Shown one piece after another: positions 15,485-24,493 of a stretch of DNA of 64,000 nucleotides. Each line of letters begins with the position of its first letter. Position 1 is the stretch's first letter. This DNA is from CAYMEK01 sp964389305 (GTDB taxonomy: Bacteria > Spirochaetota > Spirochaetia > SZUA-6 > DRHE01). Below the pieces are notes generated by a model. That model worked only from the letters and a program-made list of their open reading frames with translations, was not told the origin of the DNA and did no database searches. Made by a program: the position numbers and the translations under genes. The stretch spans positions 86,814 through 150,813 of the forward strand of contig CAYMEK010000002.1 in NCBI GenBank assembly GCA_964389305.1. The letters are read 5' to 3'.

Positions 15485-16546
15485 TCAACGGCAGGCGCCT
15501 GCAGACGCCCGCAGATGCTCCTCCCCCACCCAGAGGTACTCCCACGGCTCCGGCTCCGGTCCCTGGCCTTCGGCTCCCTGCGGATAGCTGGGGATGAAAC
15601 CGAAGCGTTTGGCGTTCAGGTAGTTACGGGCCGAAAGCCAGTCGAATCCCCGTGTGTTTTCAAACTCGGTGAAGGCCTGCCCCTGGGAGGGATCGGAGAC
15701 ATCGATCGCGCAGCCGCTGTGATGCCTTGAGAATCCCGGGATGGAGCTGTAGCGCAGCACGGCCTCGATCGCCCGGTCCGCGGCACCGGAAGCGATCTCG
15801 GCGGGGGTGTACTCTCTGCCCGCCTCCTGCAACTCTACGCTGCGCAGCTCGGACAGGAATATCTGCCGCTGTCTTGGAATGGAGCGGTAGGCGGAAACCA
15901 GCTCCAGCCGGATTCCGTCCTGCCGGGCCGCGGCCTGCAGGCGCTGCCAGTCGGCCAGGACGCCGGGCTGAAGCAAATGGCGGCCCCAGGCCGCCAGGGC
16001 TTGGTCAGCGACCTGCGGCCGGAGCCGGTAGCCCCGCGTCCTGGCCAGGGCCACGATCCTGGCGTCCGCAGCCGGCTGTCCCGTGATTGGCGGTGGGGTT
16101 TCTACCGCCTGCGTGTTCGACCAGCTCAGAGTATCGGCCAGCTCCTTGAAGCCGTTTGCCGTGTAACTGTTGTACAGGCAGACCAGGTCCCACTGCGGAT
16201 CACCGGGCCGCGCTCCGGTGCTCATGAACAGCAGCCTGCTGCGAAGGCCGCTTACCAGCTCCTCGAGCTGCCCGCGGCGCTGCAGCCGCTCCTTCCGTGG
16301 TGCCTGCGCCAGGGAGTCGAGGAATTTCTTCTCGGCCTGCAGATCGAAGTCCGGGTGGCGGGCCAAGAGATCGCGGCCCTGGGCGAGCAGAACCTCGAAG
16401 GCGGTGAGGAGCCGACGTTCTTCCATCTCCCGCTGTTCCTTTCGCTTTCGGTATGCGGACAGGGAGTAAGCGCCGACCCCGATCACGATCAGCAGGAGCA
16501 GCGGCAGGCATACATAGAGGACTAACACTGTTCGGCGTGAACGCAT
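15485..16546 (-). CDS. Membrane-anchored VanY/M15-like peptidase with one ligand changed
   Basis: An N-terminal membrane anchor (about residues 5-25, VLVLYVCLPLLLLIVIGVGA) and a charged helical region are followed by a periplasmic D-alanyl-D-alanine carboxypeptidase (M15/VanY) domain: VSAYRSIPRQRQIF, then SRHHSGCAIDVSD with zinc ligands His276 and Asp282, and FDWLSARNYLNAKRFGFIPSYP. The C-terminal EPWH motif reads EPWEYLWVG: the catalytic Glu (333) remains but the third zinc ligand His is Glu336. Activity is therefore uncertain. ATG 16546 is preferred because the anchor begins there; a GTG at 16606 would add 20 residues. Confidence 0.75.
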   Translation of the reverse strand: MRSRRTVLVLYVCLPLLLLIVIGVGAYSLSAYRKRKEQREMEERRLLTAFEVLLAQGRDLLARHPDFDLQAEKKFLDSLAQAPRKERLQRRGQLEELVSGLRSRLLFMSTGARPGDPQWDLVCLYNSYTANGFKELADTLSWSNTQAVETPPPITGQPAADARIVALARTRGYRLRPQVADQALAAWGRHLLQPGVLADWQRLQAAARQDGIRLELVSAYRSIPRQRQIFLSELRSVELQEAGREYTPAEIASGAADRAIEAVLRYSSIPGFSRHHSGCAIDVSDPSQGQAFTEFENTRGFDWLSARNYLNAKRFGFIPSYPQGAEGQGPEPEPWEYLWVGEEHLRASAGACR

Positions 16547-16607
16547 CGTTACCGCTCGTTGGGGCCTTCTCACCTTCGTTCCCGGATCCTGCGGCCTCCT
16601 GAGCACT

Positions 16608-18704
16608 TCAGCTGCCTTGCGCCTGGATCGCCGTTATGGCGATGGTGTAGACAATATCGATGACCGTGGCGCCGCGGCTCAAGTCATTGGCAGGCTTGGC
16701 CAGCCCCTGCATGACCGGGCCGATAGCCGGCACGTTGGCGGCCCGCTGAACGGCCTTATAAGCCGTGTTGCCCGCGTCCAGGTCGGGGAAGATATACACG
16801 GTCGCCTGCCCGGCCACGGAGGAATCCCTGGCCTTGACCCGGGCCACCTCCTGGGAGGTGGCGGCGTCATACTGCAGCGGCCCTTCGATCGGAAGCTCGG
16901 GCCTCCTCTCCCTGGCGATGCGGGTTGCCTCCCGCACCTTGTCCACGTCCCTTCCCTTTCCGGAGGTGCCGGTGGAGTAGGACAGCAGGGCGACCTTGGG
17001 CTCGATGCCGAAGGCTTTGGCGGTGTCGGCGCTGGTGATGGCGATATCGGCCATCTGCTCGGCAGTGGGATTCTCCACCAGGGCGCAGTCCCCGTACACG
17101 AGCACTTTGTCTGGAAGGGCCATGAAAAAGATGCTGGAGGCCAGGGAAACCCCGGGCTTGGTCTTTATCACCCTCAACACGGGACCCAGGGTGTCGGCGG
17201 TGGAGTGGGTGGATCCGGACACGAAGCCATCGGCATCGTCCTTGTAGACCATCATGGTGGCGTAGTAGACCGGATCGAGCAGCAGATCCCGGGCCATCTC
17301 CAGGGTCACGCTTTTGTGCTTGCGCAGCTCGTACAGCGTCCGGGCATAGTCTTCGAGCACCTCCCGGTCGCCGTTCTTGGGATCGATGAGTGTCGCGGCC
17401 TCGATGTCAGCCCCCAGGCTGCAGGCCGTCTCCTGGATCTTGGCTGTATCGCCCAGCAGGATCAGGTCGCAGATATCGCGGCTCAACACCTTCGCCGCAG
17501 CCTGGATGATACGCGGCTCTGTCCCTTCTGGCAGTGCAATTCTCTTTTTCTGTTTCTTGGCCATCTCCAGAATGCGGTACTGGAACATCCTGGGGGTTAC
17601 CACGTCGGTAACCACGGTTCCCAGCTCCTTGAAAATCCGGTCTGTATCCACGTGAACATTGACGAGCTGGTTTACCAGATCGATCTTTTCCCTGTCGTCC
17701 TTGTGCAGCTCCCCGGAGATCTCGTTTACCTTCAGGGCGCAGCCGTAGGTATCATCTTTTACCGAAAGGATGGTCAGGCTCGCATCCACCTGACCTTTGA
17801 ACAACTTGCGCACATTCGGCCCCGGCACCAACCCCCCGGTCAGGATGAGCCCGGAGAAGCGGGGATAGAATACAGAGCGCTGGGCGGCCATAGCCGCCAG
17901 TATGTTCTCGGTTCTGTCTCCCGGTGTTATCAGCAGGTAACCGTCGATGTCCCCCACGTAGCTCAACGCATGCTCGGGGGTCATGGCCAGGATCTTCACG
18001 TCCGTAACCACCTTGGACAGGTCGTCGCCCTGGTATACAACTTTGGCTCCGAGCTTCTCCGCCACTTCTTTCAAGCGCGGGCGGGAAAGAAGGGGATGGG
18101 AAGGCAGAGTGCCGAACAGCTTGATGCCCTTCTTGACGAGCATCTCGCGCAGCTTGTCCGTGTCCCGGGTAAAGCTGTCCGTCTCGAAGCGATTCACCAC
18201 CACGCCCAGAAAGTTGCAGTTCATCTCGCCAAACGATTCGGTGGCTTCGGTGATGTTCTCCACGATCTGGGCGAAGCCTCTGCCCGCCCCGCTGGCCACC
18301 AGCAATACCGGCGCCACCAGGTTGTGGGCCAGCTCGGCGTTGATATCGAACTCGAGAGCCGAGATCGTGCTGGTGTAGTCGGTGCCTTCAAAAATGATCA
18401 CATCCTTGCCTTCGGACAGGCGCTTGTAGGCATCGAATACCGTCTCGAACAGCTTGTCCTTGTCCTCCTCGGCATCCCGCATGCGGGCGGGATTGATATC
18501 GGCGATTTCGTCAGAAAGGCCGAAGATGTCTCGAACCATCCTGGCGTCTTCGTCGACCGAGTCTTCCCCCAGGTATCTCTGCCCGATGGGCTTCATGTAG
18601 CCGACCTTGGGGATAATCCCCTGCAAGGCATTCATCAACCCGATGGTGACCACACTCTTGCCGCTGCGAGGCTCGGTCGAGGCGATAAATATCTTTCTTT
18701 CCAT
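16608..18704 (-). CDS. pta: Phosphate acetyltransferase, long form
   Basis: Interconverts acetyl-CoA and acetyl phosphate in the cytoplasm, the partner step to acetate kinase. The 698 residues show the long architecture: an N-terminal P-loop domain (FIASTEPRSGKSVVTIGLMNAL, Lys16), a DRTGG-type middle domain (about 210-330), and the catalytic PTA/PTB domain from about residue 375 (KRIALPEGTEPRIIQAA, SGSTHSTADTLGPVLRVIKT, QYDAATSQEVARVKA, FPDLDAGNTAYKAVQR). It could use acetyl-CoA made by the microcompartment aldehyde dehydrogenase, since that operon has no phosphotransacylase of its own. A good promoter lies unusually close to the start. Confidence 0.93.
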   Translation of the reverse strand: MERKIFIASTEPRSGKSVVTIGLMNALQGIIPKVGYMKPIGQRYLGEDSVDEDARMVRDIFGLSDEIADINPARMRDAEEDKDKLFETVFDAYKRLSEGKDVIIFEGTDYTSTISALEFDINAELAHNLVAPVLLVASGAGRGFAQIVENITEATESFGEMNCNFLGVVVNRFETDSFTRDTDKLREMLVKKGIKLFGTLPSHPLLSRPRLKEVAEKLGAKVVYQGDDLSKVVTDVKILAMTPEHALSYVGDIDGYLLITPGDRTENILAAMAAQRSVFYPRFSGLILTGGLVPGPNVRKLFKGQVDASLTILSVKDDTYGCALKVNEISGELHKDDREKIDLVNQLVNVHVDTDRIFKELGTVVTDVVTPRMFQYRILEMAKKQKKRIALPEGTEPRIIQAAAKVLSRDICDLILLGDTAKIQETACSLGADIEAATLIDPKNGDREVLEDYARTLYELRKHKSVTLEMARDLLLDPVYYATMMVYKDDADGFVSGSTHSTADTLGPVLRVIKTKPGVSLASSIFFMALPDKVLVYGDCALVENPTAEQMADIAITSADTAKAFGIEPKVALLSYSTGTSGKGRDVDKVREATRIARERRPELPIEGPLQYDAATSQEVARVKARDSSVAGQATVYIFPDLDAGNTAYKAVQRAANVPAIGPVMQGLAKPANDLSRGATVIDIVYTIAITAIQAQGS

Positions 18705-18713
18705 ATAATTTCT

Positions 18714-18742
18714 GTTATAAATCAGGCGCAGTTTTGTTTCAA
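18714..18742 (-). promoter_or_regulatory. Promoter of pta, close to the start codon
   Basis: On the minus strand TTGAAA (18742-18737) and TATAAC (18719-18714) are 17 bases apart. The -10 box ends only 9 bases before the ATG at 18704, so the transcript would start almost at the start codon. No Shine-Dalgarno sequence is visible, consistent with a very short leader. Confidence 0.5.
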
Positions 18743-18771
18743 GTCGCCTCCGGGGGAGGCTTCCGCCCGAT

Positions 18772-19746
18772 CTAGACTTTGTTCCCCAGGGGAAGAATGG
18801 CGGTTATCCGGGTCCCGGCCGCTACGGCGGAGTCTACGATAAGGATGCCTCCGGCCAGCTCCGCCCGTTCCCTCATCGCTCTGAGACCGATGGAATCCAG
18901 GACCGCGGTCGCAGGGTCGAAACCGCAGCCCTTGTCGGCGATCGTTACGCTGAGGCGCTTTCCATCCACGTAAAGGCTCACCTCGGCGTCCTGTACACCT
19001 GCATAGCGGGCCGTGTTGTCCAGAGCCTCCTCGACGATCCGGAAGACCACGGTCTCGATGATCTCCTGGAAGCGACCGTCAAGGCCCTGGTGTAGAAAGA
19101 GCACCCTCAGGCCCTTATGGGAGCCCAGGCGCTGGAAATGGTTCTCCAGAGCGTCCTGCAGGCTCCAATCGTCGCGAATGACCGGCCGCAGGCTGTGGTC
19201 CAGCTCCCGGATGCTGTCGATCAGGCGATCGATCAGCACCCCGATCTCCTCCACCCCGACATCCGGCATCTCGGCCTGGAGGTCCCCAAAGTGGTGCAGG
19301 GCCAGCTTCAGCCCAATCAGCGGCTGTCCGATGGTATCGTGCAGCTCCTTTCCCAAACGGCGATTGATTGTCTCGTAGGCATTGAGAAGTTGTTGGCCCA
19401 GGGTTACTATTTTTTCCTCGGCCTCCTTGCGCTCGGTAATATCGCGGAAGCTGGCCACGAACAGCTTCCGTCCCTGCAACCTCATTCTGACCGCCCGTAT
19501 CTCGGTGGTTATCAGGCTCCCGTCTTGGCGGGGAATCTCGATTTCGGTCACTCCCTCGAGCACCGGGTAGCCCAGCGTGCTGCCCGCCATAGTTCCCTGC
19601 TCGCATCCGAACAGCGACTCGGCGGCGGGATTGGCAAAGAGCACCCCTCCCTGTTCGTCGGTCAGCACAACGCCGTCAGGCAGGCTGTCTAGCAGGAGAC
19701 GCAGGCTCTCCTCACTGTCCGATGCTCCCCTTTCGCGTTCGTTCAT
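18772..19746 (-). CDS. Cytoplasmic PAS-domain sensor histidine kinase (NarX/DegS type)
   Basis: A 324-residue soluble kinase. Residues 12-108 are a PAS fold (LLLDSLPDGVVLTDEQGGVLFANPAAESLFG, ending ASFRDITERKEAEEK). The HisKA_3 dimerisation helix has the phospho-acceptor His136 in LGKELHDTIGQPLIGL. The C-terminal ATPase domain has EEALDNTARYAG (N box) and IADKGCGFDPA (G1 box). No membrane segment is seen. Kinases of this class normally phosphorylate a LuxR/NarL-type response regulator, but none is adjacent, so this one is an orphan here. Two short inverted repeats (19785-19807 and 19813-19830) lie upstream. Confidence 0.88.
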   Translation of the reverse strand: MNERERGASDSEESLRLLLDSLPDGVVLTDEQGGVLFANPAAESLFGCEQGTMAGSTLGYPVLEGVTEIEIPRQDGSLITTEIRAVRMRLQGRKLFVASFRDITERKEAEEKIVTLGQQLLNAYETINRRLGKELHDTIGQPLIGLKLALHHFGDLQAEMPDVGVEEIGVLIDRLIDSIRELDHSLRPVIRDDWSLQDALENHFQRLGSHKGLRVLFLHQGLDGRFQEIIETVVFRIVEEALDNTARYAGVQDAEVSLYVDGKRLSVTIADKGCGFDPATAVLDSIGLRAMRERAELAGGILIVDSAVAAGTRITAILPLGNKV

Positions 19747-19784
19747 GCTTAATCGCTACTGCTCCGTCTCCGGACCTATCTAGA

Positions 19785-19830
19785 GGATAATCCGCAAGCG
19801 CTTATCCGACATATAACCGATACGGGTTAT
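19785..19830. promoter_or_regulatory. Two inverted repeats upstream of the PAS histidine kinase
   Basis: GGATAA at 19785 pairs with TTATCC at 19802, and ATAACC at 19813 pairs with GGTTAT at 19825. They sit side by side in the 187-base gap before the kinase start and may be operators. The T-run at 19840-19846 is on the opposite strand to both flanking genes, so a terminator reading is not favoured. Confidence 0.3.
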
Positions 19831-19933
19831 TTACAGCCGTTTTTTTCATTACTCTCCGGCCGAGCGCAACCGGATAGGGGGGAGGAATGCTGCCTTGAGC
19901 CGGTGTCAGGCTGGCCGTGAAGGGGGCGGCTTG

Positions 19934-20527
19934 CTAGAAGCGCAAGCCGCCGTACAGGTCGAAGTGATAGTCCTTGAGGGGGTAGGGCTCAAAGCCGGTA
20001 TTGGGAGGCGGCTCGTTCCAGAAGCGGTATACCGTTCGGGCTCCCAGGTCCAGGGATCCGAGCCTGAAACCGAGCCCCCAACCGACCTGAGTGAACAGGG
20101 AGAGAAACAGCGCGTAGCAGTCCCGATCCATCCCGTATTCTTCATAGTCGGTGATGTCGGCTTTACCCGCGCACTCCAGGCCCAGCTCGAGGAAGGGATC
20201 CAGAAATGACCAGCGGAAGGGATGGATGCGCAGATCCCAGGTCGCGATCCAGTCCAGGTACCACTGATAGTCTATCTCCGGCAGGAGTGACTCCTGCCGC
20301 TCGAACCAAAAATGGCAGGTCATGCCGTAGCCCAGATGGTCGGGAATCACTTCCCAGTACAAGCCGGGTATCACGCCGTCACAGTCGTGATACTTCGCCG
20401 CTATGGCCTCGCAGCCCGAGCGCTCTTCGAGCTCCAGCCCGGCGATGAAACCCACGCGGGCATGGTCGGCGGGCAGGCCGAGCGCCGGGAGGGTGAGAAG
20501 CACAACCAGGAAAACCGTCTCTTTCAC
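19934..20527 (-). CDS. Small outer-membrane beta-barrel-like protein
   Basis: A 197-residue exported protein. Residues 1-20 form a signal peptide (MKETVFLVVLLTLPALGLPA, cleavage after Ala20). The mature part alternates polar and aromatic residues in short strands separated by turns (for example YQWYLDWIATWDLRIHPFRW and VGWGLGFRLGSLDLGARTVYRFW). It ends in LYGGLRF, a terminal Phe typical of outer-membrane barrels. Four Cys residues remain in the mature protein. No named family is recognised. The region upstream contains the scaffold gap. Confidence 0.65.
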   Translation of the reverse strand: MKETVFLVVLLTLPALGLPADHARVGFIAGLELEERSGCEAIAAKYHDCDGVIPGLYWEVIPDHLGYGMTCHFWFERQESLLPEIDYQWYLDWIATWDLRIHPFRWSFLDPFLELGLECAGKADITDYEEYGMDRDCYALFLSLFTQVGWGLGFRLGSLDLGARTVYRFWNEPPPNTGFEPYPLKDYHFDLYGGLRF

Positions 20528-20597
20528 CCGACATACCTCCTCCTGCGGTTTCTAATAACTGTAACAGTCTGGCAGGCGGATTATGTTACCGGCACGG

Positions 20598-20733
20598 TCG
20601 GTCTCAAGGCTCCCGNNNNNNNNNNNNNNNNNNNNNNNNNNNNNNNNNNNNNNNNNNNNNNNNNNNNNNNNNNNNNNNNNNNNNNNNNNNNNNNNNNNNN
20701 NNNNNNNNNNNNNNNTCGGTCTCAAGGCTCCCG
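20598..20733. repeat. Identical 18-base contig ends flanking the gap
   Basis: TCGGTCTCAAGGCTCCCG is present at 20598-20615 just before the N run and again at 20716-20733 just after it. Joining the copies creates a perfect 16-base palindrome, CTCCCGGCGCCGGGAG, at the junction. The two contigs therefore probably overlap and the true gap may be zero. Confidence 0.85.
20616..20715. other. Assembly gap of exactly 100 N
   Basis: One hundred N characters, the conventional length for a scaffold join of unknown size. It lies between two leftward genes (an outer-membrane protein and a cyclase) and does not interrupt either. Confidence 0.98.
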
Positions 20734-20764
20734 GCGCCGGGAGGGTGATAAAAAGGCGGCGCTG

Positions 20765-22423
20765 CTATTTCTCGGACAGCACCGAGACGCCCTGCCAGGA
20801 GGGCGGCGGCGGGCTTTTCAGGTAGTTCTGGCAGCGGGCCAGGTAGATGCTCAGGATCGGATCGTCGGGAAGAAGCTCCCGGGCATAGGTAAAATACTTG
20901 GCGGCCTTTTCGAACTCCCGCTGATAGTACAGGTCCATTCCCAGATGGTGAAGCTTCCATCCCTTGGCCTGCGTCTTGTCGATCTGCCTGCAGGGATGAA
21001 AGATCTTTACCCCCCCCGACTTGCCTTTCACCGTTACCCTGTCGATCAGACGGCAGGGAACGTCGTTCTTTATCTTCATATGCACGGATTCGGAGACAAT
21101 GAAAGGCACGCGGTAGACCTTGGTCAGCCCCTCCAGCCGGGAGGCCAGGTTCACCATGTCCCCGATTACCGTGTAGTCCATCTTCTTCTCCGACCCGATG
21201 TTGCCTATAGTTACGAGTCCGTAGTTCACGCCGATGCCGATACTGAACTTGGGTCTTTTCCTTGCGCTCTGCCGGTGGTTGAACCCTTTCAGGGCCTCCA
21301 ACATGTCGAAGCCGGAGCCGACCGCCTGAAGCACGTCGTCCTCGTGCTTGACCGGGGCGCCGAAGAAGGCCATGATGGCGTCGCCTATGTACTTGTCCAC
21401 TATGCCTTTGCGGTTGAGGATGATGTCCACCATCAGGCTGAAATAGGCGTTCAGCGATTCCACGATTTGCTCGGGGGTCATGGCTTCGGAGAGGCCGGTG
21501 AATCCGCGGATGTCGGAAAAAAGCACGGCCAGGATGCGGCTGTCCCCCACCAGCATGGCCTCGGGATTGGTGAAGAACTGATCGATGACCTCGGCCGGAA
21601 CGTATTTCTGAAAGATGTTGCGGATCTTCTTCTCCCGCTTCTGGGCGATCACCGCCTTGAAGGCGTAGCTCTTGATCTGGTTGTAGGCTTTCTCCAGCTC
21701 TGAAGTCATGAGATTGAAGGTATGGCCCAGCTCGCCGATCTCGTCCTTGTAGAGAAGCTCCACCCGTTTCGACAGGTCGTTGGCGGTGATGATCTCCTTC
21801 ATAGCGGACACCACGTTACCTAAAGGTTGCGTGAGGTAGCGGGTGAACAGCAGAAGCAGAACCATGGCGACGGCCAGGGTCGCCGTCAGTATCAGACCGG
21901 CCTGGAAGAAAATCTGGTTCACCGCCTGGTAAAACGCGTCCCGCCGCTCGGTTACCAGGAACGTCCAGTCGAAAGGAGCGAAGCGTGCCGATTGGGCTAC
22001 CCGGTCCACCCCGCCCAGCCGCATCTGGAGCCATCCCTCCTCGGCGGTGGCCAGCAATCCGGCCAGCCTCTCCGATTCCTGGTCCGACAGCGCAATCTCC
22101 TCCGTGCTCATGGCTATCCTGCCCTGTCCGTCCAAAGCCAGGATCAGCTCGCTGTCGCTGCGGATCAGGCTGCGGGCAAAGGACTCCACGGCTGCCTTGG
22201 CCACCGACACGAACTCCTCGCTTCCACTCAGCTCGTTTTCCACCAGCAGGTTCCATTGGGTGGAGGCGTAGTTGTTGAGCTCTTCGGTCTTGAATTTGAG
22301 AAACTCGGTGGCCACCCTGGTGATGCCGTTTCGGGCAGCCAGTGAGGCCGCCAGGCCCACCATGAGCAGCGGGGTGATAATCAGAGGCAGCACGACCAGG
22401 ACGAATTTAGCCCGGATACGCAT
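20765..22423 (-). CDS. Membrane class III adenylate/guanylate cyclase with HAMP domain
   Basis: A 552-residue receptor-type cyclase. Membrane helices at about 7-29 and 172-194 enclose a periplasmic sensor region. A HAMP linker follows (about 195-248) and then a class III cyclase domain: metal Asp304 in LFSDIRGFTGLSEAM, metal Asp348 in YIGDAIMAFFGAP, then GIGVNYGLVTIGNIGS and KMDYTVIGDMVNLASRLE. Lys414 suggests ATP rather than GTP, with moderate confidence. The C-terminal ~80 residues form a TPR-like helical tail. The start is ATG 22423, where the first helix begins; the open frame extends upstream but would overlap the divergent gene. Confidence 0.88.
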   Translation of the reverse strand: MRIRAKFVLVVLPLIITPLLMVGLAASLAARNGITRVATEFLKFKTEELNNYASTQWNLLVENELSGSEEFVSVAKAAVESFARSLIRSDSELILALDGQGRIAMSTEEIALSDQESERLAGLLATAEEGWLQMRLGGVDRVAQSARFAPFDWTFLVTERRDAFYQAVNQIFFQAGLILTATLAVAMVLLLLFTRYLTQPLGNVVSAMKEIITANDLSKRVELLYKDEIGELGHTFNLMTSELEKAYNQIKSYAFKAVIAQKREKKIRNIFQKYVPAEVIDQFFTNPEAMLVGDSRILAVLFSDIRGFTGLSEAMTPEQIVESLNAYFSLMVDIILNRKGIVDKYIGDAIMAFFGAPVKHEDDVLQAVGSGFDMLEALKGFNHRQSARKRPKFSIGIGVNYGLVTIGNIGSEKKMDYTVIGDMVNLASRLEGLTKVYRVPFIVSESVHMKIKNDVPCRLIDRVTVKGKSGGVKIFHPCRQIDKTQAKGWKLHHLGMDLYYQREFEKAAKYFTYARELLPDDPILSIYLARCQNYLKSPPPPSWQGVSVLSEK

Positions 22424-22528
22424 GAGCTGCTCAAGATGATACCCCCGCAGCCGCTTCGGGTCAATCACGGGCCGCCGGAGCCTGTTCGGACGGGTGGTAC
22501 CTTGCTGGTTTTTGTTTTCCGCCGGCGC

Positions 22529-22534
22529 TATACT
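22529..22534 (+). promoter_or_regulatory. -10 box upstream of coiled-coil protein gene
   Basis: TATACT lies 28 bases before ATG 22563 in the 139-base divergent space. No well-spaced -35 hexamer is evident (TTGCTG is 21 bases away). Confidence 0.3.
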
Positions 22535-22562
22535 GTCGAAAAGGGTAGTAGAAGATCTTCCA

Positions 22563-24305
22563 ATGGGCAGTTTGTACGAAAAAGCGCAAAGCTTGCGAAA
22601 ACAAAGCGCACCGGTCCCGGCTGATCTCGGAGCGCAACCGGCTCCGTCGGGAATGGCCGACATCTCCTTCGACGAGCAGATCGAGATCATAGCCGAGATA
22701 AACAAGGTAGTCGAGCAGAGAAAAATCGAGATCAAGCCGGAGACCTTCTCCTTTTCCGCCAGGAAAAGGGGAAGCCTGGCGCCCCTGATCATCAACGCCG
22801 CCGCGCTGTTCGTGCTCCTGGCCGGAGCATTCTTCCTTGTGTTTTTCTATAACCGGCAGGAACGCTCGTTTACCGGCCGAGGGGCCGCCGTGCTTACGGC
22901 CGAGAGCAGGATCATCGCGGCCCTGCGGGAGGAATCGCAGCAGCAGCTCAGCCTCAAGGAGCGGCAGATCGAGGATATCCAGGAGCGACTGAGTGAGCTG
23001 CGCGAGCGGTCGGAGACGCTCCAGAGGCAAACCGAGTCCAGAATCCGGGAGCGGGAAAACGAGCTGCGGGAGCAGCTGGCCGCCGAAATGGAAGCCGAAA
23101 GGCAGAAGCTGCGCCAGCAGGGACTTTCGGGCGCAGCCATCGACGAGCAGCTAGACAGCCTGGCCCAACGCCTGGAGGCGGAGAACCGTTCCCGGCTCGA
23201 AGCCTTCAGACAGGCCTCCGAAGCCGAGCTGGCCGAAAAGCAGGCCGAGCTGGCCGCCAGCCGGGAGCAGTATGACCTCAGCCTGAGCCGGTTCCGGCAG
23301 GAGCGGGAAGCCCTGGAGCGGCAGTTCAGCAGCCGGGAAGCCAAGCTGCAGAGCCAGCTGGAGCAGCAGGCTGCCCAGGCCGAGAGCGCCCGCAGCGCCC
23401 AGGTCCGGATTGCCGACCAGCTCGAAGAGCTGCAGGAACAGCGGCGCAGAGAGCAGCTCGTCTCCGATCAGATACTCGCCTCCTACGCTCGGGTACGGGA
23501 TTCCCTGAGCAGCGGGAGCTACGAGGCCGCCCTGCGCGATCTCGGCAACCTGGAAAGCTATCTGGCCGAGGCTTCCCGGAGCGTGCCGGAGCTGCAGGAG
23601 CGGCTTCCCGTGGAGCGGTTTATCATCTCCTCCCTGCGCAGGCTGATCGAGACGGAACGCTCGCCGGCACCGGGCTCCGTCCCGCAGGCGGGAAGGCAGG
23701 TAGAGGAGGTCGAAGCGGCGGATGCCGGTCAGGCCGCCGAGGCGCTGGCGAGCCTGCAGGCGGAGCTGGAGCGCAGCCGGGAGGCTCTCAGGCGGCAAGG
23801 CGGGGAGCTGGAACGGACCCGCAGCGCTCTTGATCGCCGGGCCGGAGAGCTCGAGCGGGCCCGGACCACGATCGGCCGCCAGTCCGAGGAGATTGCCCGC
23901 CAGGAGGCTGCGCAGCGCCGGCTGGAGGAGGTGCGCCGGGAAGTCGGCTCCTTACGGCGGGAGTACGAGTCCTTGAGCGCTTCTGGGGCGCCGGCCGCTG
24001 TTTCACAGCAGAAGGTCCTGGACCTGGTGGACACGAAACTGCAGATCCGGGAGGTGCTGTCCTCGGAAGACGTGCAGCGGCAGTATCCCGGACTGGTGGA
24101 CTCCATGGAGGAGTACTTTGCCACTTACGGGCAGGTGCAGCGGCGGGCCGGGGGTGAGCAAGCCCTGGAGGAGGCCGTCGCCTTGCTGGATGCGCTGCTC
24201 GCAAGCGGCAGCGTCGACCCTCGCGTGGTGAAATCGAGCCTCTCCGCTCCAGAGCCACAGCTCTTCGCCCGCTTTCTCGAGAAGCTGGAAGCGCTGCTGA
24301 GGTAG
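22563..24305 (+). CDS. Single-pass membrane protein with long coiled coil, unknown role
   Basis: A 580-residue protein. A cytoplasmic N-terminal segment of about 60 residues is followed by one membrane helix (about 73-92, IINAAALFVLLAGAFFLVFF). After it comes a very long coiled coil (about 110-310 and 380-480) rich in Glu, Arg, Gln and Leu, with repeated phrases such as RRQGGELERTRSALDRRAGELERA. The C-terminal ~100 residues are globular, with SSEDVQRQYPGLVDSMEEYF. No named family is recognised. ATG 22563 is chosen because a GTG at 22494 would add residues overlapping the divergent promoter region. Confidence 0.7.
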   Translation: MGSLYEKAQSLRKQSAPVPADLGAQPAPSGMADISFDEQIEIIAEINKVVEQRKIEIKPETFSFSARKRGSLAPLIINAAALFVLLAGAFFLVFFYNRQERSFTGRGAAVLTAESRIIAALREESQQQLSLKERQIEDIQERLSELRERSETLQRQTESRIRERENELREQLAAEMEAERQKLRQQGLSGAAIDEQLDSLAQRLEAENRSRLEAFRQASEAELAEKQAELAASREQYDLSLSRFRQEREALERQFSSREAKLQSQLEQQAAQAESARSAQVRIADQLEELQEQRRREQLVSDQILASYARVRDSLSSGSYEAALRDLGNLESYLAEASRSVPELQERLPVERFIISSLRRLIETERSPAPGSVPQAGRQVEEVEAADAGQAAEALASLQAELERSREALRRQGGELERTRSALDRRAGELERARTTIGRQSEEIARQEAAQRRLEEVRREVGSLRREYESLSASGAPAAVSQQKVLDLVDTKLQIREVLSSEDVQRQYPGLVDSMEEYFATYGQVQRRAGGEQALEEAVALLDALLASGSVDPRVVKSSLSAPEPQLFARFLEKLEALLR

Positions 24306-24493
24306 AAGGGCAGGATGGCTCTTATACTTTCGGGGCGTGGGCCTTTTGCTGGATGCCGGGCCTTTAGCAGGTGAGGCCCCTTGCCGGACTCGGGGATCGT
24401 AACAGTTGAGGCCCCGGGAGGCTCAGGCGCCACCAGCCCGGCCAGACTCGGGGCTTGCCTGACCCGGCCGGCTGTTCTCCCCGTCGAAGGAGC

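Noticed and set aside
16617..18842. 741-codon plus-strand open frame antisense to pta
   Set aside because: Gly, His and Gln-rich shadow frame; pta on the other strand has all expected motifs.
20720..20745. GC palindrome at the gap as a Rho-independent terminator for the cyclase gene
   Set aside because: The palindrome is real, but no T-run follows on the minus strand, so it is not called as a terminator.
24306..24493. GC-rich phrases such as ACTCGGGG repeated between the coiled-coil and lipoprotein genes
   Set aside because: The copies are short and irregular, with no array, hairpin-plus-T-run or coding signal.
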